Shown here: positions 44,306-53,845 of the stretch, piece by piece | Numbering within the stretch: position 1 is the stretch's first letter | How the letters are laid out: each line of letters begins with the position of its first letter | NCBI GenBank assembly: GCA_049513055.1 | Contig: JBEKWN010000026.1 | Location: 1-64,000, forward strand | Origin: UBA1163 sp049513055 | GTDB lineage: Bacteria > Desulfobacterota > BSN033 > UBA1163 | Reading direction: 5' to 3' | DNA length: 64,000 nt | Translations under genes and position numbers: made by a program | The notes under the pieces: model-generated | Told to the model about the DNA's origin: nothing | Seen by the model: only the letters and a program-made list of their open reading frames with translations | The model's database searches: none

Positions 44306-45022
44306 TTAGACTTCCAGATATTTTTCGCGGACCTGCGGTTTGGCCTTTAACTCCTCTGTGGTACCCGCAAACCCGATGTGCGCCTTACCCATCAGGTAGA
44401 CGCGGTCTGCCAGAGACATAGCCACCTTGATGTTGTGCTCCACCAAGAGAATGGAGACGCCGGCCTTATTGATCTCTTCCAGGATATCCTTGACTTCCTT
44501 GACCAGGAGCGGCGAAAGGCCTTCCGTGGGTTCATCAACTAACAGCAATCCGGGATTACCCATCAGGGAACGGCCAATGGTTAACATCTGCTGCTCACCT
44601 CCGGATAGGAACCTTCCCGGCTGCTGGGCTCTCTTTTGTAGCATGGGGAAATGGCGAAAGATTCTGTCCACTGTCCATACGCTTGGATCATTGGGGTTGC
44701 CGATTTTCCCTCCTTTGACTCCCAAGAACAGGTTGTCCAGCACGGACAGACTGGGAAAGATGCGCCTCTCCTCAGGAACATAACCGATACCGGCCCTGGC
44801 CACTTTGTAAGGCGGATGACCCGTAATATCCTTTTCTTGAAAGATTACCGATCCAGAATTCGGTTTGACCAGGCCCATAATGCTTTTCAAGGTTGTGCTT
44901 TTCCCCATGCCGTTTCGACCCAGAAGAGCGATCATTTCACCTTGAGCGACGGTTAGAGAGATTCCCTGCAAAACATGGCTCGTGCCGTAGTAAGTATTCA
45001 AATCATAGACTTCCAGTAACAT
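44306..45022 (-). CDS. Liv-type ABC transporter ATPase (LivF), system 3
   Basis: The start at 45022 is chosen because GGAGCAGGG directly precedes it and homology begins MLLEVYDLNTYYG; the frame is open 12 codons further. The 238-residue protein has GRNGMGKST, LSGGEQQMLTIGRSLM, LLLVDEPTEGL and VEHNIKVAM. It is the last gene of a complete minus-strand K-H-M-G-F operon. Confidence 0.92.
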   Translation of the reverse strand: MLLEVYDLNTYYGTSHVLQGISLTVAQGEMIALLGRNGMGKSTTLKSIMGLVKPNSGSVIFQEKDITGHPPYKVARAGIGYVPEERRIFPSLSVLDNLFLGVKGGKIGNPNDPSVWTVDRIFRHFPMLQKRAQQPGRFLSGGEQQMLTIGRSLMGNPGLLLVDEPTEGLSPLLVKEVKDILEEINKAGVSILLVEHNIKVAMSLADRVYLMGKAHIGFAGTTEELKAKPQVREKYLEV

Positions 45023-45109
45023 CCCTGCTCCTTGCGCAAATAAAGTTTCGAGTTTCAAGTTTCAGGTTTTTCCGCTATGCTCTATGCACTATGCCCCATG
45101 CCTAATTCG

Positions 45110-45856
45110 TTAGACCTCCAGTTCTCCCAGGTAGGCATCCTTAACCGCCTGATTCTGCCGGATCTCAACCGGAGGCCCTGTCGCCAGAATCTGCCCATAA
45201 TGGAGTACCGTGATGCGGTCTGCCAGGGAGAAGACCACGTCCATATCATGCTCGATGATGACCACGGTTTTGCCCTCAGTGAGCCGTCTGATTAGCTCCA
45301 CGGCATAATGAGTTTCATCTCGGGACATACCGGCCGTGGGCTCGTCCAGCATGATCAGGTCCGGGTCTGCCGCCAGGGCCAGGCTGATTTCCAGGGAACG
45401 ATGTTTCCCGTATGACAGGATCCCGGCAGGCACATCCCGCTCTTGATCCAGATTGATCCGCCTTAAGACCTCGTCGGTCTCTTTGGTTATGTCCTGCATC
45501 TTGTCCACCTTGCGGAACAAATGAAAACGGATCCCCTTTTTAGAAAGGATGGCCAGTCGAATGTTCTGGAAAGTGGTCAACCGGTTAAAGGTACTGGTGA
45601 TCTGAAAGGAGCGCCCCACGCCGAGGCGCATCAGCTTGTGTGGCCTGGTTCCGGTGATTTCCTTCCCTTTGAAGAAGACCTGCCCCCGGCTCGGCTGGTA
45701 TGTTCCGGTGATGACGTTGAAGAGAGTCGTTTTCCCCGCGCCGTTGGGCCCAATGACGGCGTGCCGCTCTCCTTCTTCAACCTGCAGGTTGACATCGAAA
45801 AGCACTTCCAATCCGCTGAAATCGTGATAGAGCCTCTTGGTTTCCAGAATGTTCAT
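45110..45856 (-). CDS. Liv-type ABC transporter ATPase (LivG), system 3
   Basis: 248 residues: GPNGAGKTT, RSFQITSTFNRLT, the signature LSYGKHRSLEISLAL, IMLDEPTAGM and IEHDMDVVFSLAD. The start overlaps the stop of livM by 4 nt. A CTATGC-rich low-complexity tract (45072-45102) separates it from livF. Confidence 0.93.
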   Translation of the reverse strand: MNILETKRLYHDFSGLEVLFDVNLQVEEGERHAVIGPNGAGKTTLFNVITGTYQPSRGQVFFKGKEITGTRPHKLMRLGVGRSFQITSTFNRLTTFQNIRLAILSKKGIRFHLFRKVDKMQDITKETDEVLRRINLDQERDVPAGILSYGKHRSLEISLALAADPDLIMLDEPTAGMSRDETHYAVELIRRLTEGKTVVIIEHDMDVVFSLADRITVLHYGQILATGPPVEIRQNQAVKDAYLGELEV

Positions 45857-46830
45857 GAAGCCTTCTCCTTATGAAACCATTTTGCCTTGGCTGCTCCGAA
45901 AAGACCGACAAGGCCCGTTGGCGCATATAAGACCACCAGGATGAAGATCACGCCGTTCACCAGGCCAATCCGCTGTGTAAATCTAATAACCAGGTCTTCT
46001 AACAGGTGAAGGACACCCGAGCCAATGATCGGGCCGAGGAAGCTTCCTACGCCCCCGATATATGCCATCATGATGGGTGCAAAGGAATTATTTATATCCA
46101 ATACGCCCACAGTGGAAACCAGTTTCTGAAGTAGCGCGTGAACCGCACCTGCAATCCCGGCGAAGGCACCACAGACGATCAAGTTGATCGCCTTGGTCTG
46201 CGGGAGATTGAAACCCAAGTAGTCCAGCCGCATGGCATTATCCCGGACGCCAACCACGACGTTGCCAAACGGGGTCCGGGTATAAAACCACAGGATGAAA
46301 AGGCATATCGCGACCACCGCTACGGCAAAATAGTAAAAATTTACCTGATTCGTCATATCAATGGACGCCACTCCAGGGATGTGGAGTGGCGGAATGGGAT
46401 ATCCCCCGATTCCATCCTCACCGCCGGTTACCTCTCTATATTTCAGGGCGAGAACAAAGATGAGCTGGCCAAAGGCTAAGGTCAACATGGCAAACGCGGT
46501 CCCAGTGACCCTGACCAGCAGAGGACTTAGAATCAAGGCCAGCAGGCCGCCGGCCAACCCGCCGACCAGGACCGCCGGCAACAGGGGAAACCCCTGGATG
46601 TGCGTTAAGGCCAAGGCCGTGGCATAGGCCCCGGTGCCAAAAAACATTGCGTGTCCAAAGCTGAGAACCCCCATATAACCCAGCATCAAATTGAGCGTTA
46701 CGGCATACAGGGAAAAGATGGCAAAGGCGGCAAAGAAATTGATATAATAGATGCCGAAAACACGCGGGAAGGCAGCCAGGATGATAAAAACCACCACCCA
46801 TAGAATCCACTTATAGTTGTTATTCTTCAT
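45853..46830 (-). CDS. Liv-type ABC transporter permease (LivM), system 3
   Basis: ATG at 46830 overlaps the livH stop (ATGA); the longer open frame upstream is antisense to livH coding and is not used. 325 residues with LMLGYMGVLSFGHAMFFGTGAY, RVTGTAFAMLTLAFGQ, TGGEDGIGGY and VGVRDNAMRLDYLGF. The TGGEDGI loop marks the LivM subtype usual with aromatic- or fatty-acid clusters, as in the partial permease at the window end. Confidence 0.92.
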   Translation of the reverse strand: MKNNNYKWILWVVVFIILAAFPRVFGIYYINFFAAFAIFSLYAVTLNLMLGYMGVLSFGHAMFFGTGAYATALALTHIQGFPLLPAVLVGGLAGGLLALILSPLLVRVTGTAFAMLTLAFGQLIFVLALKYREVTGGEDGIGGYPIPPLHIPGVASIDMTNQVNFYYFAVAVVAICLFILWFYTRTPFGNVVVGVRDNAMRLDYLGFNLPQTKAINLIVCGAFAGIAGAVHALLQKLVSTVGVLDINNSFAPIMMAYIGGVGSFLGPIIGSGVLHLLEDLVIRFTQRIGLVNGVIFILVVLYAPTGLVGLFGAAKAKWFHKEKAS

Positions 46831-47699
46831 TCTCTTTGTCCAAAAAGGCCCATAGGCTTGAAGGCCAAGACAATGGCCATGAAGGCAAACATCAGGATCG
46901 GTGCGAGCCGGGGAATGAACTGGATGCCGTACGCATTCAACTCCCCTAAAAAGAGGGCCACGATAAAAGCCCCGCCCAGGCTCCCGAATCCTCCCACAAC
47001 CACGACCACGAAAGCATCCATGCCCAACTGGTCGGCCATTCCCGGAAACACGGTCAGGAGCGGGCCCGCCACCACTCCGGCGATTCCGGCCAGCCATGTC
47101 CCGATCCCGAAAACCAGCATGAAGACCACGGGAGTATTAATTCCCAGAGCATTGACCATATCCGCGTCGGAAACGGCAGCCCGCACGATCTTGCCCAACC
47201 GGGTCTTGAAGAGAATCAAGCCCATAATGCCCAAAATCGCGATGGACAACCCGATAACGAAAAGTCGATAAACCGGGTAGGTCAGACCCGCAAAATTCAC
47301 AAGCCCGCTCAAACTCGGGGGGACTTTTACCACCAGACTCTCGGTGCCCCAGAAGATTTTGACGATTTCCAAAATGACCATCATGATCCCCACGGTGATG
47401 AGGAGTTCGGCAAGATGTCCCTGTTTATGGACGGTTCTCAAAAGATAACGCTCTGCCAGAACCCCGCAGATTCCTCCGACCACTGGGGCAATCAGCAGCG
47501 CCACCCAAAAATTTCCGGTCATGACTAAAACCTGATAACAAAAATAGGCGGACAGCATGGCAAAAGAGGCATGGGCAATGTTCAGAATCCCCATCATGCC
47601 AAAAATCATGGTAAGGCCGGATGACAAGAGAAAGAGCAACATCCCGTAGGCCAACCCATGAATGGCCTGAGCAACATACAGCACAGCGGTCGGGCTCAT
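46827..47699 (-). CDS. Liv-type ABC transporter permease (LivH), system 3
   Basis: 290 residues: IHGLAYGMLLFLLSSGLTMIFGMMGILNIAHASF at the start and IVRAAVSDADMVNALGI as the ATPase contact loop. The stop overlaps the livM ATG. It is preceded by an attenuating hairpin at 47776-47817 that separates it from the binding-protein gene. Confidence 0.93.
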   Translation of the reverse strand: MSPTAVLYVAQAIHGLAYGMLLFLLSSGLTMIFGMMGILNIAHASFAMLSAYFCYQVLVMTGNFWVALLIAPVVGGICGVLAERYLLRTVHKQGHLAELLITVGIMMVILEIVKIFWGTESLVVKVPPSLSGLVNFAGLTYPVYRLFVIGLSIAILGIMGLILFKTRLGKIVRAAVSDADMVNALGINTPVVFMLVFGIGTWLAGIAGVVAGPLLTVFPGMADQLGMDAFVVVVVGGFGSLGGAFIVALFLGELNAYGIQFIPRLAPILMFAFMAIVLAFKPMGLFGQRE

Positions 47700-47775
47700 C
47701 TATCTATTCTCCTGCTAAAAGCCTCATGAGAGAGCAAAGCTAAGTGAAGTTGAAAGGAACGGTTTAATAATTCCC

Positions 47776-47817
47776 CTAAAAACTCGCCCCCGACTGAAAG
47801 TGGAGGCGAGCTTTTAG
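47776..47817 (-). promoter_or_regulatory. Hairpin between binding-protein and permease genes
   Basis: Arms 47776-47790 and 47803-47817 pair at 13 of 15 positions. On the minus strand no T-run follows, so it looks like an RNA-processing or stabilising hairpin that lets the binding protein be made in excess. Confidence 0.5.
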
Positions 47818-47834
47818 CAGGGCGTTGAGATACC

Positions 47835-49202
47835 CTATTTCTTGCTGAGCCGTCCTTTGAGTTTTTCATCGAAAGTGGGGAAGCATTTCGCGGCCGGTAT
47901 CCAGGTCGGATCGCCGGGCATCGCGCAATTGGGGTTGTCCCAGGTATTGGGGAACACCATTTCAGCGATGGGGCGGTCCGCTATAACCTGATGGTCAGCG
48001 GGCCGCATGTAATGTTTCCAGCCGAAGAAATCGAAGGTGTCCCCCTCCCAGGCGGCGATAACCTTCTTCGCATCGGTGCTGCCGGCCTTCTGGACAACCT
48101 GAAGGTACCAGTAGTAGGAGGTGAGGTTTCTATACCAGCCGCCGCCGGGCCATTGGTACAGCTCTGTGTTATAGGGCGCTTTCCATGTCTTCCACAGGCC
48201 GGTCCATATGTCGGCTAATTTCTTAACATTCGGCACCCTGCGGTCCAGGTAGAAATCTGTGCACAGAACTAAGCCTCGCCCTGCCGGGCCGCCGACAGTC
48301 ACTAAGGGGCGGGTATCATCCAGAAAGGGACTGGCCATGGGGATGTAATATTCCGGTTTCAAGGGGCTTTTCAAACCTAATTGTCTCGATTGCTTGATCA
48401 GGTTCTCATTGTCGGCCCCCCAGGCCATTTGAACAATCACCTCGGCTCCAGAGGCCCTCACCTTTTCTAAGTAGGGCGCGAAATCCTTGGTGTACACGGG
48501 AAAGTACTCCTCGCCGACGATCTGGGCTTTGGGCTTAGACTCTTTTAAGGCCTTTTTGAAGGCGGCGCAGGAGGAGTGTCCCCAGAGGTAGTCCTGAGCT
48601 AAGATGTAAAACTTCGTTTCGGGGCGTTTTTCATAAAAAATGGCCAGACTCTTGCCGACGGTGGCGGAGGTCCCACATGTGCGAAAGACATACTCGTTCC
48701 AGTCCGGAAGGTCCATGAGTTCATCGGAGTATGCGGAGACGTTCATGAAAATGGTCTTATGTTCTTTGGCCACCGCCTGGCCCACCTTGGCAACGTGGCT
48801 TCCGGCGACTCCCGCAAATACGTCAACTTTGTCTTGCAGGATCGCTTTTTCGGCCGACCGTTTGCCCGGGTCCGGCCTCCCCTGGGTGTCCGCCAGGACG
48901 AACGAGACCTTCTTCATCTTGCCGTCCACCTTGATCCCGCCCTGGGAGTTGACGTCCTGGGCGACAAATCCAAGTAAGGCAGAGTAAGCCTCCGCAAGAT
49001 AGGCGTTCACCCCTGAAACCTGATCCCACATGGCGATCTTAATGACATCGCCGGTTGGGAGAGTCAGCTTGTTCGGGTCATACTTGGAAAGGTCCCCCTT
49101 GAGGGGCTCGAAGGCCATCGCCGTGGATGGGCTAAAGGTCGTCAGGGAGAAAAAAGAAAGAATACATACAAGAATGAAAATACCCTTACTGATCGATTTC
49201 AT
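47835..49202 (-). CDS. Liv-type periplasmic substrate-binding protein, system 3
   Basis: ATG 49202 follows AGGAGG; 455 residues. The signal peptide runs to about AMA (residue 30). The mature part shows VIKIAMWDQVSGVNAYLAEAY, FVAQDVNSQGGIKVDGKMKKV and the large C-terminal lobe with a W-rich stretch (ELYQWPGGGWYRNLTSYYWYLQ). It is longer than system 1 and has an acidic, tryptophan-rich pocket region, suggesting a different ligand. Expression probably depends on the promoter at 49427-49455. Confidence 0.9.
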   Translation of the reverse strand: MKSISKGIFILVCILSFFSLTTFSPSTAMAFEPLKGDLSKYDPNKLTLPTGDVIKIAMWDQVSGVNAYLAEAYSALLGFVAQDVNSQGGIKVDGKMKKVSFVLADTQGRPDPGKRSAEKAILQDKVDVFAGVAGSHVAKVGQAVAKEHKTIFMNVSAYSDELMDLPDWNEYVFRTCGTSATVGKSLAIFYEKRPETKFYILAQDYLWGHSSCAAFKKALKESKPKAQIVGEEYFPVYTKDFAPYLEKVRASGAEVIVQMAWGADNENLIKQSRQLGLKSPLKPEYYIPMASPFLDDTRPLVTVGGPAGRGLVLCTDFYLDRRVPNVKKLADIWTGLWKTWKAPYNTELYQWPGGGWYRNLTSYYWYLQVVQKAGSTDAKKVIAAWEGDTFDFFGWKHYMRPADHQVIADRPIAEMVFPNTWDNPNCAMPGDPTWIPAAKCFPTFDEKLKGRLSKK

Positions 49203-49418
49203 ACTGAACCTCCTTTCCTGATAAAGATTTTTGGGTTTTAGAAAATTTTTTCCAGCCTTTTCTCCGCACGCGTTCAACACAGTTTAGCCTACAGCTATTT
49301 TCAAGTAAAAAATCGCTGAGAAATTCAGTATCGCAGAAAAGATCTCTGCATTTGAGCCCAATTCCTTCAGCAAAACTTGTTGGCAGGGATTTGTTGATTT
49401 TTAAGAACTCACTTTTGG

Positions 49419-49455
49419 CGGAGTTGAATATACGAAAAACGGAGTTGAATGTCAA
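49419..49455 (-). promoter_or_regulatory. Promoter with overlapping direct repeats for Liv system 3
   Basis: On the minus strand TTGACA (49450-49455) and TATATT (49427-49432) are 17 bp apart. Two exact copies of an 11-mer (CGGAGTTGAAT on the plus strand, 49419-49429 and 49440-49450) are spaced 21 bp, two helical turns; one covers the -10 and the other touches the -35. This is the arrangement of a repressor or activator site. Confidence 0.6.
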
Positions 49456-49699
49456 GAAAAATATCCCTTTCGAAATATACCGACATTCTTGTGTTACACC
49501 ACTTGCCAGTGAAAATGGATGTTTATTCACCGCCCCTGCGGGTGAACCAACCCATGGGTAAGTGAATCATTTGCCCCGGCCAGAGCTTCATTAAACAGTT
49601 TTCACTAATTTCCTTATCACTTATAACGCCGAGCCAGACGAGCAGTCGCTTTCTAGCGATCCGCAATCTGGGCTGTTTCAATGTTAGGACGGCCACTGT
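49456..49699. other. Intergenic region, no gene seen
   Basis: With the promoter and leader of system 3, the gap is about 500 nt (49203-49699). The open frames crossing it show no family resemblance and overlap the promoter, so none is called. Confidence 0.4.
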
Positions 49700-51509
49700 T
49701 TAGAGGTTCCAAGCGGCACGAGCCCCTTCTTCTGTGGCCTCGATGATTCGGCGAGGCTGGAGGGCATCCCCGATGATAAAATGACGGATCTTTTTAGCCT
49801 GTAAGATTGCTTTGAGTTCATCGTGGGGTTTAAGTCCAACCGCTATGATGACTTGGTCGACTGAGGAAAGAACCTGTTCTCTGCCCTCAATAAGAACTGT
49901 TACAGAAGATTCTTCGATTTTCTTTACAGTTGTGTTGAAAAGAAGCCGGCACCCGGCTTCTTTGAGCCGGGTGTGCAGCATATAGCCGTGGGAGGTGAAT
50001 TTGAGAACCGGTGATTGTTTAAGGACTTCAACCAGGGTGACCTGCGTTCCTTTATGGCACAAGTAGTCTGCTGTTTCCATGCCAATCAACCCGCCACCAA
50101 TTACTACTGCATGTTTCCCGGGCGGAACCGCTCCCTCCAGAATCTGCCAGGCATGAGAAGCAAGGGAAAGGTCAATTCCAGGAATGTCAGGTTTAATCTG
50201 TTCTCCTCCTGTGGCCAAAATCACCACTTCCGGATTCCCTTCGGAAATCATCCTTTCCGTCACCTCAGTCCCTGTCCACATGATGACCCCTATCTTTTTG
50301 GCCTGGGAGGTAAGCCAGGAGGCCCAAATTCCATATTGGTCTTTATAGGGCGCCTGACTAGCGAAGCGCAGCTGTCCACCCGTTTCCTCCTCTTTTTCGT
50401 AAAGGGTCACCTTATGGCCGAGACGGGCGGCCTCATACGCTGCGGTCAGACCACCAGGGCCAGATCCCACGACCCATACATTACGACGGTCTCCAGCTGG
50501 CCCCTGTGGGTAAATGATTTCCTGTCCGGTCTCGGGATTGAGGGCGCAACGGATTTTCCCTTCCCCCAGCATCAAGCGCTCTATGCATCCCTGATTGCAG
50601 GCAATACATTTGCGGATATCTTCAGGACGGCCTTCCCGCGCTTTGATTAGAAAATCAGGATCAGCTAAATACTGGCGGCCGAAGGCCACCAGGTCTGCTT
50701 CCCCACGAGCGATCACTTCGTTCGCCAGTGAAGGGTCTGTGAATCGCCCGACGGCAATCACTGGAAGGCCAACTACCTCTTTTAACTTTTTGGCCCGCCA
50801 GACATTGAAACCTGGTTGATACTCAAAGGGAGCGCTGGTAATGCCGCCCGGACTTCCATGCGTTCCAAGAGAGGCATGCAGAATGTCGGCTCCGGCTTTA
50901 ACCAGATTGGGGAGGATAGGCTGAATATCCTCGAATGTATAACCATCTTTAATACATTCTTCCACAGACAGACGGAGGGAGATAGGGAAATCTTCGCCTA
51001 CTGTTTTGCGGACCTCCTGCAATACTTCAATCATGAAACGACTGCGGTTGCTGAAACTGCCCCCGTATTCATCGTCACGCTTGTTGGAAAGAGCAGATAG
51101 AAACTGGGTGAGCAAGTATCCGTGGGCACCATGCACTTCCACGGCGTCAAACCCCGCCTCCAGAGCCCGAGCAGAGGCAGCACCAAAAGCGGTGATGATC
51201 TCATGAATCTCCTCGCGGGTGATCTCCCGCGGGGTCAGGCCGAAAACCAAAGACCGGATCGCCGAAGGAGCAACGGCCTTTCCTTGTTGCAGAAGATAAA
51301 GACTTTCCCGTCCCGCGTGATGGAGTTGCAAGGCCACCTTGCTACCGGCAGCATGTACCGCATCGGAAATCTTTTTCAGGCCGGGGATAAATCGGTCATC
51401 ATAAGCCCCCAGTTCATTTGGTATGCCCCATGGGAGGCATGACTGCCCGGTTGACCAGGTTCAACGATTTTATCTTGATAGGGGAAAAAAGAGATGGCAA
51501 GAGATTCAT
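49700..51509 (-). pseudogene. 2,4-dienoyl-CoA reductase (FadH-like) with internal deletion and frameshift
   Basis: An intact AAGGAG-preceded ATG at 51509 starts NLLPSLFSPIKIKSLNLVNRAV and PPMG, the normal N-terminus of old-yellow-enzyme/FadH proteins. That frame hits a stop at 51414-51416. From about 51425 the family sequence (IPNELGAYDDRFIPGLK, then VALQLHHAGRES) runs in the other frame to the end. Roughly 40-45 residues between PPMG and IPNE are missing. The remainder is complete: catalytic VEVHGAHGYL, [4Fe-4S] cysteines CIACNQGCIE with a fourth Cys 13 residues on, and FAD/NAD domains (GSGPGGLTAAYEA, GGGLIGMETADYL). It is last in the beta-oxidation operon. Real decay or assembly error cannot be told apart here. 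Confidence 0.82.
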
Positions 51510-51852
51510 GGTTTCTCCTTTTCTACCAGATGTTTTGCAGCATCCTTGCTGATGGCCAAGAGATTCTGAGCTCCTTTTGCCGATATTCACTCTGCAGACA
51601 GACTGTCACAACTCCTTAAGAGATGGCAAGGCGGACAGGATAATAATCTCCCCAGAACGAATATCCTTCCTCAAAGTCCCTAAGAGGTCTTCCGACAAGG
51701 ATATCTTTGGACTTACGGTCAGAAACGGCGGTCCGCTTGCAATTCGAGATTGCCTATTATCGGTATCAATGATAGGCAAAGAGGGAAAACACGATGCCTC
51801 GTTTTTCTTTAAATACAGCTTGAAGAAGTGCAGTTACCTCTACCCGGAGTAA
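51510..51852. other. Intergenic region with unrecognised open frame
   Basis: Between the dienoyl-CoA reductase start and the repeat lies about 340 nt. A plus-strand frame (51577-51852, 91 codons, ending SLKKCSYLYPE) is open but opposes the operon, has no ribosome-binding site and no recognised relatives. Nothing else is seen. Confidence 0.3.
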
Positions 51853-51949
51853 ACCCCGTTAGAAATTCCAGTGGGGCATTAAATCCCGCCGGAATTATTT
51901 AAAATGCAACCCCGCTGCAGAACAATGGGGGCATTATTTCTAACGGGGT
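51853..51949. repeat. ACCCCGTTAGAAAT element, copy 4
   Basis: A 97-bp element with ends ACCCCGTTAGAAAT and ATTTCTAACGGGGT and the conserved CCCCGCTGCAGA centre. It lies 33 nt past the stop of the acyl-CoA dehydrogenase, between that gene and the dienoyl-CoA reductase. Confidence 0.75.
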
Positions 51950-51981
51950 AAAGAGGGTCCGCCCGTGGTAGGCAGGTCATG

Positions 51982-53763
51982 CTAAAATGGATATTTTCCT
52001 ATTTTAATCACGGAATCTGCGATTTCCCGTCTCAAGGCAATTGTATTCACAGGGGTAAAACGGGTCAGTTTCTTGAGAGCGGATAACTGTGTCCTAAGGG
52101 TATCGCCTTCGGCAATGGCAGCGAAAGCCTGCTTTGCAAAAAATTCTACGCGGTCAAAGGCATCATTCACATAGACCTTCACCATTGCTTTCTGAATCTG
52201 TGCCTTCTCATCTCCCAACTTTTCCATGGTCTTCATTGCTCGGAGGAGCGCGCTTTCCATGGCAAAGACCTCAATCACAATATCACTGATCGAACCCAGG
52301 ATCTCCTGTTCTTCTGCTAACTTCATCATGTATTTTTGAACCGCTGCCCCCGCCACCAAGAGACCAATCTTTTTTGACATCTCTACCATTTCCTTCTGCA
52401 GGGTGAGCTTGCCATCATCCATTTCTATTTTGGGTCTGAGGGTGAGAAGCTCATTGGCCACCTTCTGAGCTGCGGCAAGCACAGGAAGACGGTTCTTCAT
52501 GGCCCGTTTCGTCAACATATCCATAATGAGGAGACGGTTAATCTCATTCGTTCCCTCCCAGATTCGGTTAATCCGGGAATCTCGGTAACCCCGCTCAATG
52601 GCATAATCATGAATATACCCGTACCCTCCGTGGATCTGAAGGGCTTCATCTACGATGTAGTCCAACATCTCTGAAGAATAGACTTTGTTAATCGAGTCTT
52701 CAATGGCATACTCCTCAATCGCCCTCGCCATTTGAATCCCGACATCTTCAGCATGATGGTCGATGCGCTGGAGAATTCGATCTGTTATCTCAGCTGTCCG
52801 GTAGACCATGCTCTCTACAGTAAAGGTTCGAATCGCCATCTCTGCAATCTTATGTTTGATCAGGCCGAATTCTGCAATCGGCTTACCGAACTGAACCCTC
52901 TGCTTTGCATAAGTCACGGCATCCTGCAACGCACTCTTTGACGATCCCACACAACCTGCACCCAACTTAAACCGGCCAATGTTGAGGGTGTTAAGAGCCA
53001 CGATATGGCCCTTTCCCACTTCTCCAAGAACATTCTCCACTGGCACTTTGGCATCGGTGAAGATGACGCTTCGTGTGGAGGACCCCTTCATTCCCATCTT
53101 ATTCTCTTCTTCATCCACCGACACCCCATCAAATTTCTTTTCGACAATGAAGGAGGTGAATTTATCCCCGTCCACTTTGGCATAGGTGACGAACAGATCT
53201 GCAAATCCAGCATTGGAGATGAACTGTTTCTGTCCGTTCAGAATATAGTACTTTCCGTCAGGGCTAAGCATTGCGACGGTCTTGGCATTCAGGGCATCCG
53301 ATCCCGCTTCAGGTTCAGTCAGGGCATAGGCCGTGATCATCTCTCCAGTTGCAATTTTTGGAAGATATCGTTTCTTCTGCTCCCTATTCCCGAAAAAGAT
53401 AATGGGAAGAGAACCAATACCTGTATGGACAGCGTAGGCCACCAGGAAGGATCCTCCACCTCCCTGAGACAGTTTCTCCATCATCAGGAGGACGCTGACC
53501 TTATCCAATCCCTGTCCCCCATCCTCCTCAGTGATATCTCCGGAGAGGAGACCCAATTCCCCTGCCTTTTTAAGTAGACTCGGCAGGAGTCCTTCTTTTT
53601 GCACTTCGATATCATCTATCTGTGGTTGAACTTCACCCTGCGTGAATTCCATCGCCGCTTTGGCAATCAACCGCTGCTCTTCCGTAAAGTCCTCTGGTGT
53701 AAAAATCCCTTGAGGAGAAATTGATTCAACCAGAAACGCTCCCCCTTTAATGAACTCTTCCAT
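51982..53763 (-). CDS. Acyl-CoA dehydrogenase (VLCAD-like), copy B
   Basis: 593 residues from ATG 53763, which follows GGAAAGGAGG. Near-parallel of the gene at 25466-27250: YALTEPEAGSDA, QIHGGYGYIHDYAIERGYRD, the catalytic Glu in IWEGTNEI, and the same C-terminal extension ending SVIKIGKYPF. It oxidises acyl-CoA to enoyl-CoA, with electrons going to ETF. It is the fifth gene of the TetR-headed minus-strand operon. Confidence 0.93.
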   Translation of the reverse strand: MEEFIKGGAFLVESISPQGIFTPEDFTEEQRLIAKAAMEFTQGEVQPQIDDIEVQKEGLLPSLLKKAGELGLLSGDITEEDGGQGLDKVSVLLMMEKLSQGGGGSFLVAYAVHTGIGSLPIIFFGNREQKKRYLPKIATGEMITAYALTEPEAGSDALNAKTVAMLSPDGKYYILNGQKQFISNAGFADLFVTYAKVDGDKFTSFIVEKKFDGVSVDEEENKMGMKGSSTRSVIFTDAKVPVENVLGEVGKGHIVALNTLNIGRFKLGAGCVGSSKSALQDAVTYAKQRVQFGKPIAEFGLIKHKIAEMAIRTFTVESMVYRTAEITDRILQRIDHHAEDVGIQMARAIEEYAIEDSINKVYSSEMLDYIVDEALQIHGGYGYIHDYAIERGYRDSRINRIWEGTNEINRLLIMDMLTKRAMKNRLPVLAAAQKVANELLTLRPKIEMDDGKLTLQKEMVEMSKKIGLLVAGAAVQKYMMKLAEEQEILGSISDIVIEVFAMESALLRAMKTMEKLGDEKAQIQKAMVKVYVNDAFDRVEFFAKQAFAAIAEGDTLRTQLSALKKLTRFTPVNTIALRREIADSVIKIGKYPF

Positions 53764-53845
53764 GATAGCCTCCTTCCAAATGATCAATGAAAAATGATCA
53801 ATGCAAAATTACCAATGATCGTTCATTCAAATTGAGTATTGTTTT

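Noticed and set aside
45853..47097. Longer LivM start at 47097
   Set aside because: The extra 89 residues are antisense-free but are out-of-frame livH coding sequence without membrane helices; the ATGA overlap at 46827-46830 is the natural start.
51577..51852. 91-codon plus-strand frame between the dienoyl-CoA reductase and the repeat
   Set aside because: No ribosome-binding site, no recognised relative, and it opposes the surrounding operon.
29512..51949. The four ACCCCGTTAGAAAT copies as a CRISPR array
   Set aside because: They are kilobases apart, longer than CRISPR repeats, and have no regular spacers.
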